From Flammeovirga kamogawensis (GTDB lineage: Bacteria; Bacteroidota; Bacteroidia; Cytophagales; Flammeovirgaceae), in the NCBI RefSeq assembly GCF_018736065.1, contig NZ_CP076128.1:1550001-1614000 (forward strand): a stretch of DNA of 64,000 nt. Reading direction: 5' to 3'. Positions 44,747 through 52,079 of the stretch are shown here, one piece after another. Both the position numbers and the translations under genes were made by a program. The number at the start of each line of letters is the position of its first letter. Position 1 is the stretch's first letter. The notes beneath the pieces were generated by a model, which saw nothing but the letters and a program-made list of their open reading frames with translations, did not search any database and was not told where the DNA came from.

Positions 44747-45484
44747 TTATTTTATATGTGATAAGAAAGTATCGTAAAGTGGATTAGGATCTAAGATTTG
44801 ACTTCCTAATGTTTTAGAAAATTCTGGGTGCCATTGTACTGCCATTACCATTCCTTCTGATTTCCCGTTATAACCAAATGCTTCTACCAGTCCATCATCA
44901 GAAGTAGCCCAAACGTCTAAACCTGTTCCGAGCTCTTTTACCGATTGATGATGAATTGTATTTACATATGGATTGGAATTATTTGGATACAATGAAGCTA
45001 AAAAAGAAGACTCTTTAATGACCAAAGGGTGTTTAATAGTATCATATAGCTCTGCAGAACGATGGTTATTAACTCCTTCTTTTTGAGTTAAAGTATCTTG
45101 ATATAATGTTCCTCCAAAATAAACATTCATCAACTGAAACCCCCTGCATATTCCAAATATTGGTTTATCATTTTTAATGGCATAATCAATAATTTGTAAT
45201 TCATAATCATCTCTATATTTATCTCCTTTCCATTGCCCTATAGGTTTTTCTCCATACGATTCAGGAGCTAAATCTACTCCTCCCTGCAAAATAAAACCTT
45301 GCATTTCATCTAGAATATCCTTCAATAATGGTTTATCAATATCTGGTAGTAAAACAGGTAATATACCTTTTCGAGCAATGTAAGTCATCATGTCGTTTTC
45401 CACATAAGTTAACGATTTCGGACCGTATACTGCTCTATTACTATCAGGATACATGAAGCTTGGAGTAATACCTATTTTTATCAT
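44747..45484 (-). CDS. Gamma-glutamyl amidase, PuuD-type (class I glutamine amidotransferase-like)
   Basis: A 245-residue peptidase C26 enzyme that cleaves gamma-glutamyl amides, as PuuD does for gamma-glutamyl-GABA. The ATG at 45484 (MIKIGITPSFMYPD) is chosen: it comes one base after the upstream stop and begins the conserved first strand. An overlapping ATG at 45496 is also possible. GVDLAPESYGE near 84-94 and GICRGFQLMNVYFGG near 110-124, with the nucleophile Cys about 112, are diagnostic. QWHPEFSKT near 220 supplies the His and Glu. In this operon it would release glutamate from the final glutamylated acid. Confidence 0.9.
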   Translation of the reverse strand: MIKIGITPSFMYPDSNRAVYGPKSLTYVENDMMTYIARKGILPVLLPDIDKPLLKDILDEMQGFILQGGVDLAPESYGEKPIGQWKGDKYRDDYELQIIDYAIKNDKPIFGICRGFQLMNVYFGGTLYQDTLTQKEGVNNHRSAELYDTIKHPLVIKESSFLASLYPNNSNPYVNTIHHQSVKELGTGLDVWATSDDGLVEAFGYNGKSEGMVMAVQWHPEFSKTLGSQILDPNPLYDTFLSHIK

Positions 45485-45485
45485 C

Positions 45486-46637
45486 TTATAATGCATTTCT
45501 ATAGATTTGCTCAAACTCCTCTTCAGTCACTATTTTAGGGTTACTTGGCAAACAGAAATCTTTTACTGCCAATGCTGCAAGTGGTTTTATATGTTCTTCC
45601 TTTACTCCAATTTGAGACAAGGAATCTGGCAAGCCTAGTTGCTGATTTAAAATTTCTATATGGTCTACAAGATTCTTTCCTTGGTTGGTCCCTAGGTTCA
45701 TTGAATACGCCATAAAGTTGTATTTATCTTCAAACCCTTGATAATTAAACTTTAAACCATGAGGTAAACAAATAGCATTTGCCAAGCCATGATGTGTATC
45801 TAAAAGAGAAGATAATGGATGTGCTAAACTATGCACAATACCTAAGCCCTTCTGAAAAGCGACAGCTCCCATCAGTGAACCAATCATCATTTTTGAACGA
45901 GAAAACATATTTGGCTCTTTTGTAGCTTGCACAATTGAAGTACCTATTAATCTCATTCCAGAAATTGCTATACCATCACACATGGGGTTAAACCCTCTTG
46001 ATAAATAAGCTTCCATGTTATGCGTTAATGCATCCATGCCGGTTGCTGCAGTAACAAAAGGAGGTAAATCAAGTGTTAACATTGGATCTGCAAACACAAT
46101 TTTAGCCAACAGTTTGGGTGAAAATAAAATTTTCTTTTGCCTTGTTTCATCATCAGAAATAATGGCACTTCTACCAACTTCACTTCCCGTTCCTGAAGTA
46201 GTTGGAACTGTTATAAAGTGAGGAACTTCTTCTGTTACATATTTATCTCCACCAATTAAATCATCATAATCAAAAAGGTCTCTTGTGTGGTTTACACGTA
46301 AAACAATTGCTCTTGCAACATCCATTGCTACACCTCCACCAATTCCAATAACAGCATCACACTCATGTCCGTGGTAGGCATCTCCTCCTTTTAAAACATC
46401 AGATTTTAGCGGATTTTTATGCATATCGTAAAAAACGGCAGGTGAAATTCCTTCTCTCTCTAAATCTGCAATAATGTTTTTAAAGAATGGCAATCCAAAA
46501 ACTAATTCATCCGTCACTAACAACGGTCTTGACAGGTTATGTTCTTTTAGATAAGGTCCTAATTCTTTGACAACTCCAATTCCAAAACGTATTGTTGTAG
46601 GAAAGTTATAGGTGTAAGTAGCGTGAATGTCTAACAT
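45486..46637 (-). CDS. Iron-containing alcohol dehydrogenase
   Basis: A 383-residue group III alcohol dehydrogenase. It has the NAD-binding GIGGGVAMDVARA near 98-110 and TVPTTSGTGSEV near 140. The iron ligands are in ATGMDALTHNMEAYLS (Asp, His) and in GLGIVHSLAHPLSS and DTHHGLANA (two His). It oxidises a primary alcohol to an aldehyde with NAD. It lies three bases after the PuuA-like gene and one base before the PuuD-like gene, so it is part of the same operon. An alcohol dehydrogenase is not part of the standard Puu pathway, which uses the FAD oxidase PuuB, so the substrate here should carry a hydroxyl group. Confidence 0.9.
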   Translation of the reverse strand: MLDIHATYTYNFPTTIRFGIGVVKELGPYLKEHNLSRPLLVTDELVFGLPFFKNIIADLEREGISPAVFYDMHKNPLKSDVLKGGDAYHGHECDAVIGIGGGVAMDVARAIVLRVNHTRDLFDYDDLIGGDKYVTEEVPHFITVPTTSGTGSEVGRSAIISDDETRQKKILFSPKLLAKIVFADPMLTLDLPPFVTAATGMDALTHNMEAYLSRGFNPMCDGIAISGMRLIGTSIVQATKEPNMFSRSKMMIGSLMGAVAFQKGLGIVHSLAHPLSSLLDTHHGLANAICLPHGLKFNYQGFEDKYNFMAYSMNLGTNQGKNLVDHIEILNQQLGLPDSLSQIGVKEEHIKPLAALAVKDFCLPSNPKIVTEEEFEQIYRNAL

Positions 46638-46640
46638 ATC

Positions 46641-47999
46641 TTATATTATTTCAAAATATCTTTTTGTTTCCCAATCAGTAACATGATTCATAAATTGTTT
46701 CCACTCCCACTCTCTTGACAGTGTGAAATGTTCTACGAATTCTTCACCAAATAAATCCTTCATTAGAGAAGAGTTTTTCATTTTCTGCGTTGCATCCCAA
46801 AGATTAGAAGGTAAAGTTCCATTTTTAAAATCTTCATAACCATTTCCAATTGTTTTGGGGGTATCTAGCTTTAATTTGTTTTCTATTCCATACAATCCAG
46901 CAGCTAAACAGGCTGACATTGCCAAATATGGATTAACATCAGAACCCACTACTCTTGTTTCTAATCTAGCAGATTTTTTACCATGAGGTAATGCCCTTAA
47001 TGCTGTTGTTCTATTATCAACTGCCCAGGTTAAGGTTGTTGGCGCCCAAGCCCCTTCTACTAACCTTTTATAACTATTGATAGTAGGAGCCAACATAGGA
47101 AGCATAAACGGTAAACAATGCAATTGTCCAGCAATATAAGATTGCATTATATCACTGATATTATCTTCTTTATCAGCATCATAAAATAAGTTTTGTGTTT
47201 TATCAATATTCCATAAACTTTGATGAACATGGCCACTACAGCCAGGTAATTTCATGTTCTGTTTAGCCATAAAACTAGCTATTATACCATGTTTATAACC
47301 AATCTCTTTTGCAGAAGATTTAAATAAGGTTGCTCTATCTGCGGCTTCAACAATATCACTATATTGAATTGCTGCTTCATAAACTCCTGGTCCTGTTTCT
47401 GTATGTAGACCTTCTAAAGGGACTTTAAAATCTTCCATCATATCAAACAATGCATGAAAGAAATCGCTATTTTCGGATGCTCTTAAAATAGAATACCCAA
47501 ACATTCCTTCTGTAAGTGGTTTTATATTATTGAAGTCTTTTTCATGTAATTCTGTAGTTGTCTGCTTAAAATTAAACCACTCAAATTCCTGAGAAAAGAG
47601 TGGAGCAAAACCTAAATCATTTGCTTTAGTATTTATTCTTTTGAGTAAAGCTCTAGGTCCTACAGTTTCTTCGTCTTTATTTTCTCTGCTAAAATCAGCT
47701 AAGAAAAAAGGAACATCATCTTCCCAAGGAACTTGTCTAAAAGTATTTACATCTATCCTAGCAGGAGCATCTGGATAACCTGTATGCCAACCTGTTACTT
47801 TAACATTATCATAAGATTCATCGGCCATATCCCAACCAAAAACAACATCACAAAATCCAAATCCACTATCAAGAGAAGAGATAAATTTATTGATGTGCAT
47901 GTATTTTCCACGGAGGACTCCGTCAATATCTACAATAGCAACTTTTACTTTTGTATGTCTACTATCTTCAAGTAGATCAATAATTTCTTGTTTGGTCAT
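46641..47999 (-). CDS. Glutamine-synthetase-family gamma-glutamylamine ligase (PuuA/GlnA4-like)
   Basis: A 452-residue protein of the glutamine synthetase type III-like PuuA group, which joins glutamate to an amine with ATP. It starts with a short N-domain (VAIVDIDGVLRGKYMHINKF). The catalytic domain has ETGPGVYEAAI near 215, SGHVHQSLWN near 265 and the cofactor segment RTTALRALPHGKKSARLETRVVG split near 325-347 with Arg residues intact. Unlike true GlnA it lacks the adenylylation-site Tyr loop region in recognisable form. It is the first gene of the operon. Ethanolamine is proposed as substrate from the alcohol dehydrogenase next door; putrescine and monoamines are alternatives. Confidence 0.85.
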   Translation of the reverse strand: MTKQEIIDLLEDSRHTKVKVAIVDIDGVLRGKYMHINKFISSLDSGFGFCDVVFGWDMADESYDNVKVTGWHTGYPDAPARIDVNTFRQVPWEDDVPFFLADFSRENKDEETVGPRALLKRINTKANDLGFAPLFSQEFEWFNFKQTTTELHEKDFNNIKPLTEGMFGYSILRASENSDFFHALFDMMEDFKVPLEGLHTETGPGVYEAAIQYSDIVEAADRATLFKSSAKEIGYKHGIIASFMAKQNMKLPGCSGHVHQSLWNIDKTQNLFYDADKEDNISDIMQSYIAGQLHCLPFMLPMLAPTINSYKRLVEGAWAPTTLTWAVDNRTTALRALPHGKKSARLETRVVGSDVNPYLAMSACLAAGLYGIENKLKLDTPKTIGNGYEDFKNGTLPSNLWDATQKMKNSSLMKDLFGEEFVEHFTLSREWEWKQFMNHVTDWETKRYFEII

Positions 48000-48088
48000 A
48001 TAAGGTTAGTCGTCTAGAACAATAAGAGAGTTTATCTATATAAATTAGAGTTTTTTGCTGTAAAACGGAAATCCCACAAACAAAAAAA

Positions 48089-48112
48089 GCCTACAATTCA
48101 AAAATTGTAGGC
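48089..48112 (-). terminator. Terminator of the AhpD-like gene
   Basis: GCCTACAATT (48089-48098) pairs perfectly with AATTGTAGGC (48103-48112), and a T run follows on the minus strand. It separates the AhpD-like gene from the amine operon. Confidence 0.85.
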
Positions 48113-48132
48113 CATTATAAGAAAAATGCAAC

Positions 48133-48489
48133 TTATTTCTGTTCTTCTATTTCTTTAAATAAAGCATCTAAGTATTCTACAGCTCTTCTTAAATGAGGAA
48201 TTACAATTGTACCACCAACTACGTTAGCTACACCCATACCTTCAATAATTTGTGCTTTAGAATATCCTAACTCTACACATTTTTCTAAATGATATTTTAC
48301 ACAATCATCACAACGTAAAACAAGAGATGTTGTTAAACCGATGATTTCTTTTGTTTTTTCGTCTAAAGCACCTTCAGCATAAGTAATAGTATCAAGGCTA
48401 TAAATTCTTTTAATTACTTTATCTGCATTGTCTATTACTTTCTTATTCTGACTGGCTCTTCTTTCTCTATATTCGTTTAATAAATCCAT
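48133..48489 (-). CDS. Carboxymuconolactone decarboxylase/AhpD-like protein
   Basis: A 118-residue small helical protein with the redox motif CDDC at residues 60-63 and a following His at 67 (VKYHLEKC). This CxxC-x3-H layout is that of AhpD-type peroxidase partners, not of true carboxymuconolactone decarboxylases. It probably acts in the cytoplasm on peroxides or disulfides. The DUF417 membrane protein gene lies 51 bases upstream on the same strand and the TetR gene beyond that, so the three may form a stress-response unit. Function within the family is inferred. Confidence 0.8.
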   Translation of the reverse strand: MDLLNEYRERRASQNKKVIDNADKVIKRIYSLDTITYAEGALDEKTKEIIGLTTSLVLRCDDCVKYHLEKCVELGYSKAQIIEGMGVANVVGGTIVIPHLRRAVEYLDALFKEIEEQK

Positions 48490-48540
48490 AATGGTAAAAT
48501 TAGTAGGTGTGTATAATTGCTAATTTTGATGAATATTTTT

Positions 48541-49005
48541 TTAGGTCAAAGTATTTCCTTGAATTTTTAATGAAGAAAGTGCTTCACCCAAGCTCCAAAC
48601 ACTAAAGCCTAAAAGAAGTAAATCTTTTAAAATAAAACCATTTGGAACGTACATCCATTCTACCATTTTAAACATTCCTGGAGTGGTAAATAAAAATGAT
48701 AAAGTTCCTATAAAAGTAACTACTGCTAATGCACTTCCTAAAGCTGTTAATTTAGCAGATAGAGGTCGTAGTGCTATAGCTATTGCTGTTATTATTTCTG
48801 TAATACCAATAAAATTAGACACCTGTTGAAGTGTCATAACAGAAAGCATCCAGTTAAAAAAAGGACTATTTTCTATTAATGGTTTAATAGCTTCGGCTTC
48901 AGTAGCTGTAAATTTAAATACTCCATACCAAAGTAGTATAAGTACTAAACCGTAACGACTGATGTTTGCTCCAATTTTTTGAAACATTAATGATTGATTT
49001 TCCAT
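48541..49005 (-). CDS. DUF417 (YkgB/RclC-like) membrane protein
   Basis: A 154-residue inner-membrane protein with four hydrophobic segments, near 17-35, 55-75, 82-105 and 125-145. The start (QKIGANISRYGLVLILLWYGVFKFTA) and TPGMFKMVEWMYVPNGFILKDLLLLG are characteristic of DUF417, to which RclC of the reactive chlorine resistance system belongs. The upstream TetR gene and the downstream AhpD-like gene fit an oxidative-stress role. The molecular activity of DUF417 proteins is not known. Confidence 0.82.
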   Translation of the reverse strand: MENQSLMFQKIGANISRYGLVLILLWYGVFKFTATEAEAIKPLIENSPFFNWMLSVMTLQQVSNFIGITEIITAIAIALRPLSAKLTALGSALAVVTFIGTLSFLFTTPGMFKMVEWMYVPNGFILKDLLLLGFSVWSLGEALSSLKIQGNTLT

Positions 49006-49052
49006 GAAAGTAATTGTTTATTTAGTTATACATAAGAGGTACTTATGAACAG

Positions 49053-49634
49053 CTATTTTATAAAATTTAGGTTGTAATTAATGATGTCTAATAGATCTTG
49101 TTTGTTTTGATAAACCCTTCGAGTAACGTTTATTCCATTCCAAAAATTAATCAGATGTTTTGCTAGAAATTCAGGACTTTGTGTTCCTATAATTTTACCT
49201 TCTAATTTTGCTTTTCTGATGTAAATCGTAAAGATGTTTTCCAATTTTAATAAGTAATCGACAGCTATTTCTTTGATTTCCTCATCTTTACCAATAAATT
49301 CAATAATTGTATTTCCTAAAATACATCCTTTACAGTTAGCTAAATAAGAAGCATCTGCAATACCAAGAAACATATTTTTTATTATTTGAATAGGATCTTC
49401 ACTTTCCGCTAATGCTTTCTCAAAATTATCAAGTGCTTTCCCTTCTAATGCGTGTAAACCCGCTTTAAAAAGTTCTCTTTTACTTTTAAAGCTATTATAT
49501 AAGCTACCTTTATTTAGATTTACTTCTTTTAGTAAATCGTTTGTACTCGTAGCTTCATAGCCGTTTTCCCAAAACAACTGAATCGTTTTATCTAATACTT
49601 CTTCTTGTTTAAATATTTTTGGTCTACCTGCCAT
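49053..49634 (-). CDS. TetR/AcrR-family transcriptional regulator
   Basis: A 193-residue repressor. Residues about 5-55 form the TetR helix-turn-helix (TSTNDLLKEVNLNKGSLYNSFKSK). The C-terminal ligand domain carries two cysteines in ANCKGCILGN near 100-109, a pattern of the TetR_C_33 or YxaF/LmrA-like group, where Cys residues can sense reactive electrophiles. It is the first gene of the possible TetR-DUF417-AhpD unit. An inverted repeat in its own promoter (49676-49693) points to autorepression. Ligand is unknown; a reactive aldehyde, quinone or chlorine species is a guess. Confidence 0.9.
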   Translation of the reverse strand: MAGRPKIFKQEEVLDKTIQLFWENGYEATSTNDLLKEVNLNKGSLYNSFKSKRELFKAGLHALEGKALDNFEKALAESEDPIQIIKNMFLGIADASYLANCKGCILGNTIIEFIGKDEEIKEIAVDYLLKLENIFTIYIRKAKLEGKIIGTQSPEFLAKHLINFWNGINVTRRVYQNKQDLLDIINYNLNFIK

Positions 49635-49662
49635 ATTAAAAATTTAGATTTTTATTATGGGG

Positions 49663-49728
49663 CAAAAGTAATGTTTTTGACCAACAAGTCAAATATAAAT
49701 CAAAGTATTTTTGACTGACCGGTTTAAA
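49663..49728 (-). promoter_or_regulatory. tetR promoter with overlapping operator
   Basis: On the minus strand TACTTTTG (49670 to 49663) is the -7 element and TTG (49692 to 49690) the -33 element, 19 bases apart. The inverted repeat TTTGAC-CAACAA-GTCAAA (49676-49693) fills this space and covers the -33 element. A second candidate site with central ACCGGT is at 49708-49728. Blocking here would shut off the promoter. Confidence 0.6.
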
Positions 49729-49743
49729 ATAAGAGAAACTATT

Positions 49744-49983
49744 CTAATATTCGTAATTAGAATCTTCTTGATTTCTATTTTCTTGGTAAATTTTAAAAGG
49801 GAGAATGAAACAGTTACAAATAAAAATAAATTGGATAAAGATATTCAACTTCTCTAAATGTGGGTAATGGGGCGTGAGAACATATGAAAAAAGTATCACT
49901 CCTAATAGTGATATAAAAAATGCGATGTAATAGATTTTTGATTTACTCATAAAAGCCCTTGATTTTTTGAATAATTGAAGCAT
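49744..49983 (-). CDS. Small hypothetical membrane protein (79 aa)
   Basis: A 79-residue protein with two hydrophobic segments (about 18-36 and 48-65) joined by a short polar turn, and a polar tail (ENRNQEDSNYEY). The basic N-terminus (KKSRAFMSKSK) favours an N-in topology. ATG codons exist at 49983 and 49950; the first is used. No family is recognised. It lies upstream of the TetR gene on the same strand, with the tetR promoter starting just after its stop, so it is probably a separate unit. Confidence 0.45.
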   Translation of the reverse strand: MLQLFKKSRAFMSKSKIYYIAFFISLLGVILFSYVLTPHYPHLEKLNIFIQFIFICNCFILPFKIYQENRNQEDSNYEY

Positions 49984-50096
49984 TAAAATAATTTATTTTT
50001 TCATTAAAAGCATCCTTACGTAATAAGAATCATTAAAATACATTTTTACAAATGTAAATAATACACAATAAAATACATGTAAGTTTAAATACATGA

Positions 50097-50134
50097 AAGA
50101 AGTCTCTCTTCCATTACTGAAAAAGAGACTTCTT
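50097..50134 (-). terminator. Hairpin after the first sulfatase gene
   Basis: AAGAAGTCTCT (50097-50107) pairs with AGAGACTTCTT (50124-50134), but the T run on the minus strand is short, so termination may be weak. Confidence 0.5.
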
Positions 50135-50153
50135 CTCTATTTTTTATTTAAGA

Positions 50154-51722
50154 TTATTCACCCGCTTTTGCAGCTCCTTTATCCATCATTTGGTATAACA
50201 TTTCTTGCATTTTACCAGGAGATAATGTTTCTGGACGCTGACGTGGAGGGAAGTCTTTAAAACTCATAAAGAACTGACCTAACATTTGTTTTGCTGGAAC
50301 AAATAACCACATTTTTTGACCGTACCATTTTAAGTACATTCCAGAGTGATCTGCTGCTTCGTATGGATCTTGAGCTAAATTGTAAATCTTAGGCCATGAA
50401 ACTTCAAATCTGTGACCTGAGAACCACATATCTGGACCTTCGCCTTCTTGGATTACAAAGTGAATTTTCCAATCATTCCAACGCATTGCTTGTACCATAC
50501 CATTGTCTGCAACATAGAAGAAAGTATCTCTTGCTGATTTTTCTGATTTACCAGTGAAGTAATCCCATTGATTATAACCATCTAAATGTAATTTGAATGT
50601 TTTATCACCAACTGTCATCCCTTCTTTCATTTTTTCAACCAACTTAGTATCACCAGTTGCTGCTGCGTACAATGTAGGCATCATATCTTCATGAGAAACA
50701 ATACCGTTTAATCTACGTCCTGTGTTTTTGATTCCTTTTGGATATCTAATGACAAATGGTACACGAACACCACCTTCCCAAGTAGATCCTTTCTCACCAC
50801 GGAATGGAGAAATACCACCGTCAGGCCATGTCATTTTTTCAACACCATTATCTGTAGTGAAAATAACAATTGTATTTTCTGCAACACCTAATTCTTCTAA
50901 TTTATTTAATAATAAACCAACATTATCATCAAGTTCTTTCATACCTGCACCGTATAAACCGTAATCATGAAGATACTGTTTGTATTTATCATTTAAGTGA
51001 GTAAATGCGTGCATACGAGTAGAGTTAAACCAAACAAAGAAAGGTTTATCATCTTTAACTGCTTGTGTCATGAATCTTTCAGAAGCTTGTAAGAAATCCT
51101 CATCTACATCTTCCATTCGCTTTTTTGTTAAAGGACCCGTATCAGAAATATGTCCATCAGCATAAGAATGAATTACTCCTCTAGGACCATATTTTTTCTT
51201 GAATGCCGGGTCTGTAGGGTAAGCAGGGTCTTCTGGCTCTTCCTCAGCATTTAAATGATAAAGGTTACCGTAAAATTCATCAAAACCATGATTTGTTGGT
51301 AAGAACTCGTCTCTATCGCCTAAATGGTTTTTACCAAATTGACCTGTGGCATAACCGTAAGGTTTTAATAGTTCAGCAATTGTTGCATCTTCATCTTGTA
51401 ATCCTATTTTAGAACCTGGCATACCAATAGTAGTTAAACCCGTTCTTAATGGTGATTGACCTGTAATGAAAGCTGCTCTACCTGCAGTACAAGATTGTTG
51501 ACCATACTCTGAAGTTAAAACAACACCTTCTTTACCTATTTCGTCAATATTTGGAGTTTGATAAGCAAGCATGCCATTATTGTATGTACTAACGTTCCCA
51601 TACCCAATGTCATCACCCATAATTACTAATATATTCGGTCTATCTTTTGTCTTGCTTTTTTGAGCAAAAGCACCCAATGACGTCATCAGTAAGAAACCAA
51701 CTGTAATTAATTTTTTGTTCAT
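50154..51722 (-). CDS. Secreted formylglycine sulfatase, copy A
   Basis: A 522-residue type I sulfatase that removes sulfate esters, most likely from marine polysaccharides. The signal peptide ends near residue 20 (LGAFAQ). RPNILVIMGDDIGYGN at 28-43 holds the metal-binding aspartates D37 and D38. CTAGR at 78-82 is the formylglycine motif, with C78 converted by a maturase. GKNHLGD and TTDNGVEKM supply further active-site residues. The Ala form (CTAGR rather than CxPxR) is accepted by known maturases. It is a tandem paralogue of copy B 357 bases upstream. Substrate is not known; no maturase is in the window. Confidence 0.92.
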   Translation of the reverse strand: MNKKLITVGFLLMTSLGAFAQKSKTKDRPNILVIMGDDIGYGNVSTYNNGMLAYQTPNIDEIGKEGVVLTSEYGQQSCTAGRAAFITGQSPLRTGLTTIGMPGSKIGLQDEDATIAELLKPYGYATGQFGKNHLGDRDEFLPTNHGFDEFYGNLYHLNAEEEPEDPAYPTDPAFKKKYGPRGVIHSYADGHISDTGPLTKKRMEDVDEDFLQASERFMTQAVKDDKPFFVWFNSTRMHAFTHLNDKYKQYLHDYGLYGAGMKELDDNVGLLLNKLEELGVAENTIVIFTTDNGVEKMTWPDGGISPFRGEKGSTWEGGVRVPFVIRYPKGIKNTGRRLNGIVSHEDMMPTLYAAATGDTKLVEKMKEGMTVGDKTFKLHLDGYNQWDYFTGKSEKSARDTFFYVADNGMVQAMRWNDWKIHFVIQEGEGPDMWFSGHRFEVSWPKIYNLAQDPYEAADHSGMYLKWYGQKMWLFVPAKQMLGQFFMSFKDFPPRQRPETLSPGKMQEMLYQMMDKGAAKAGE

Positions 51723-52079
51723 TATTATATCATTTTTAATTTAATAATCACTTATTTTTTAAAATGTAATACTTATTTAATAGAACATCTTAATAAGTTA
51801 TATATAATGAAAACGCCACTTGATGTTTTTTGTTTCATATCAAACTAAATATTTAAAGTTGTTAAATCACAATAAGTAATTTTAGACTTTTTATGATATT
51901 AAGTAATCGCTTTTTGATATTAAATTCAGCAATTAGAATGAAACATCAAGAGTAAAAAGCAACTTTTAATAAATCAGAATAATACCAAAATGTATATAGA
52001 TTGATATTAAACATAAAAACCCCTTATATGTATTCACATATAAGGGGTTGCAAATGATACTATCTAAAATACACTCAAA
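51723..52079. other. Intergenic region between the two sulfatase genes
   Basis: 357 bases containing the copy B terminator (52018-52049) and presumably a promoter for copy A. I find no credible gene and no TAnnTTTG box on the minus strand. The region is very AT-rich. Confidence 0.5.
52018..52049 (-). terminator. Terminator of sulfatase copy B
   Basis: AACCCCTTATATG (52018-52030) pairs perfectly with CATATAAGGGGTT (52037-52049). On the minus strand it is followed by TTTTT. Confidence 0.85.

Noticed and set aside
43374-47999. Standard putrescine (Puu) pathway
   Set aside because: PuuA- and PuuD-like genes are present, but there is no PuuB oxidase or transaminase. An iron alcohol dehydrogenase takes that place, which fits an amino alcohol better. 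Putrescine is kept only as an alternative.
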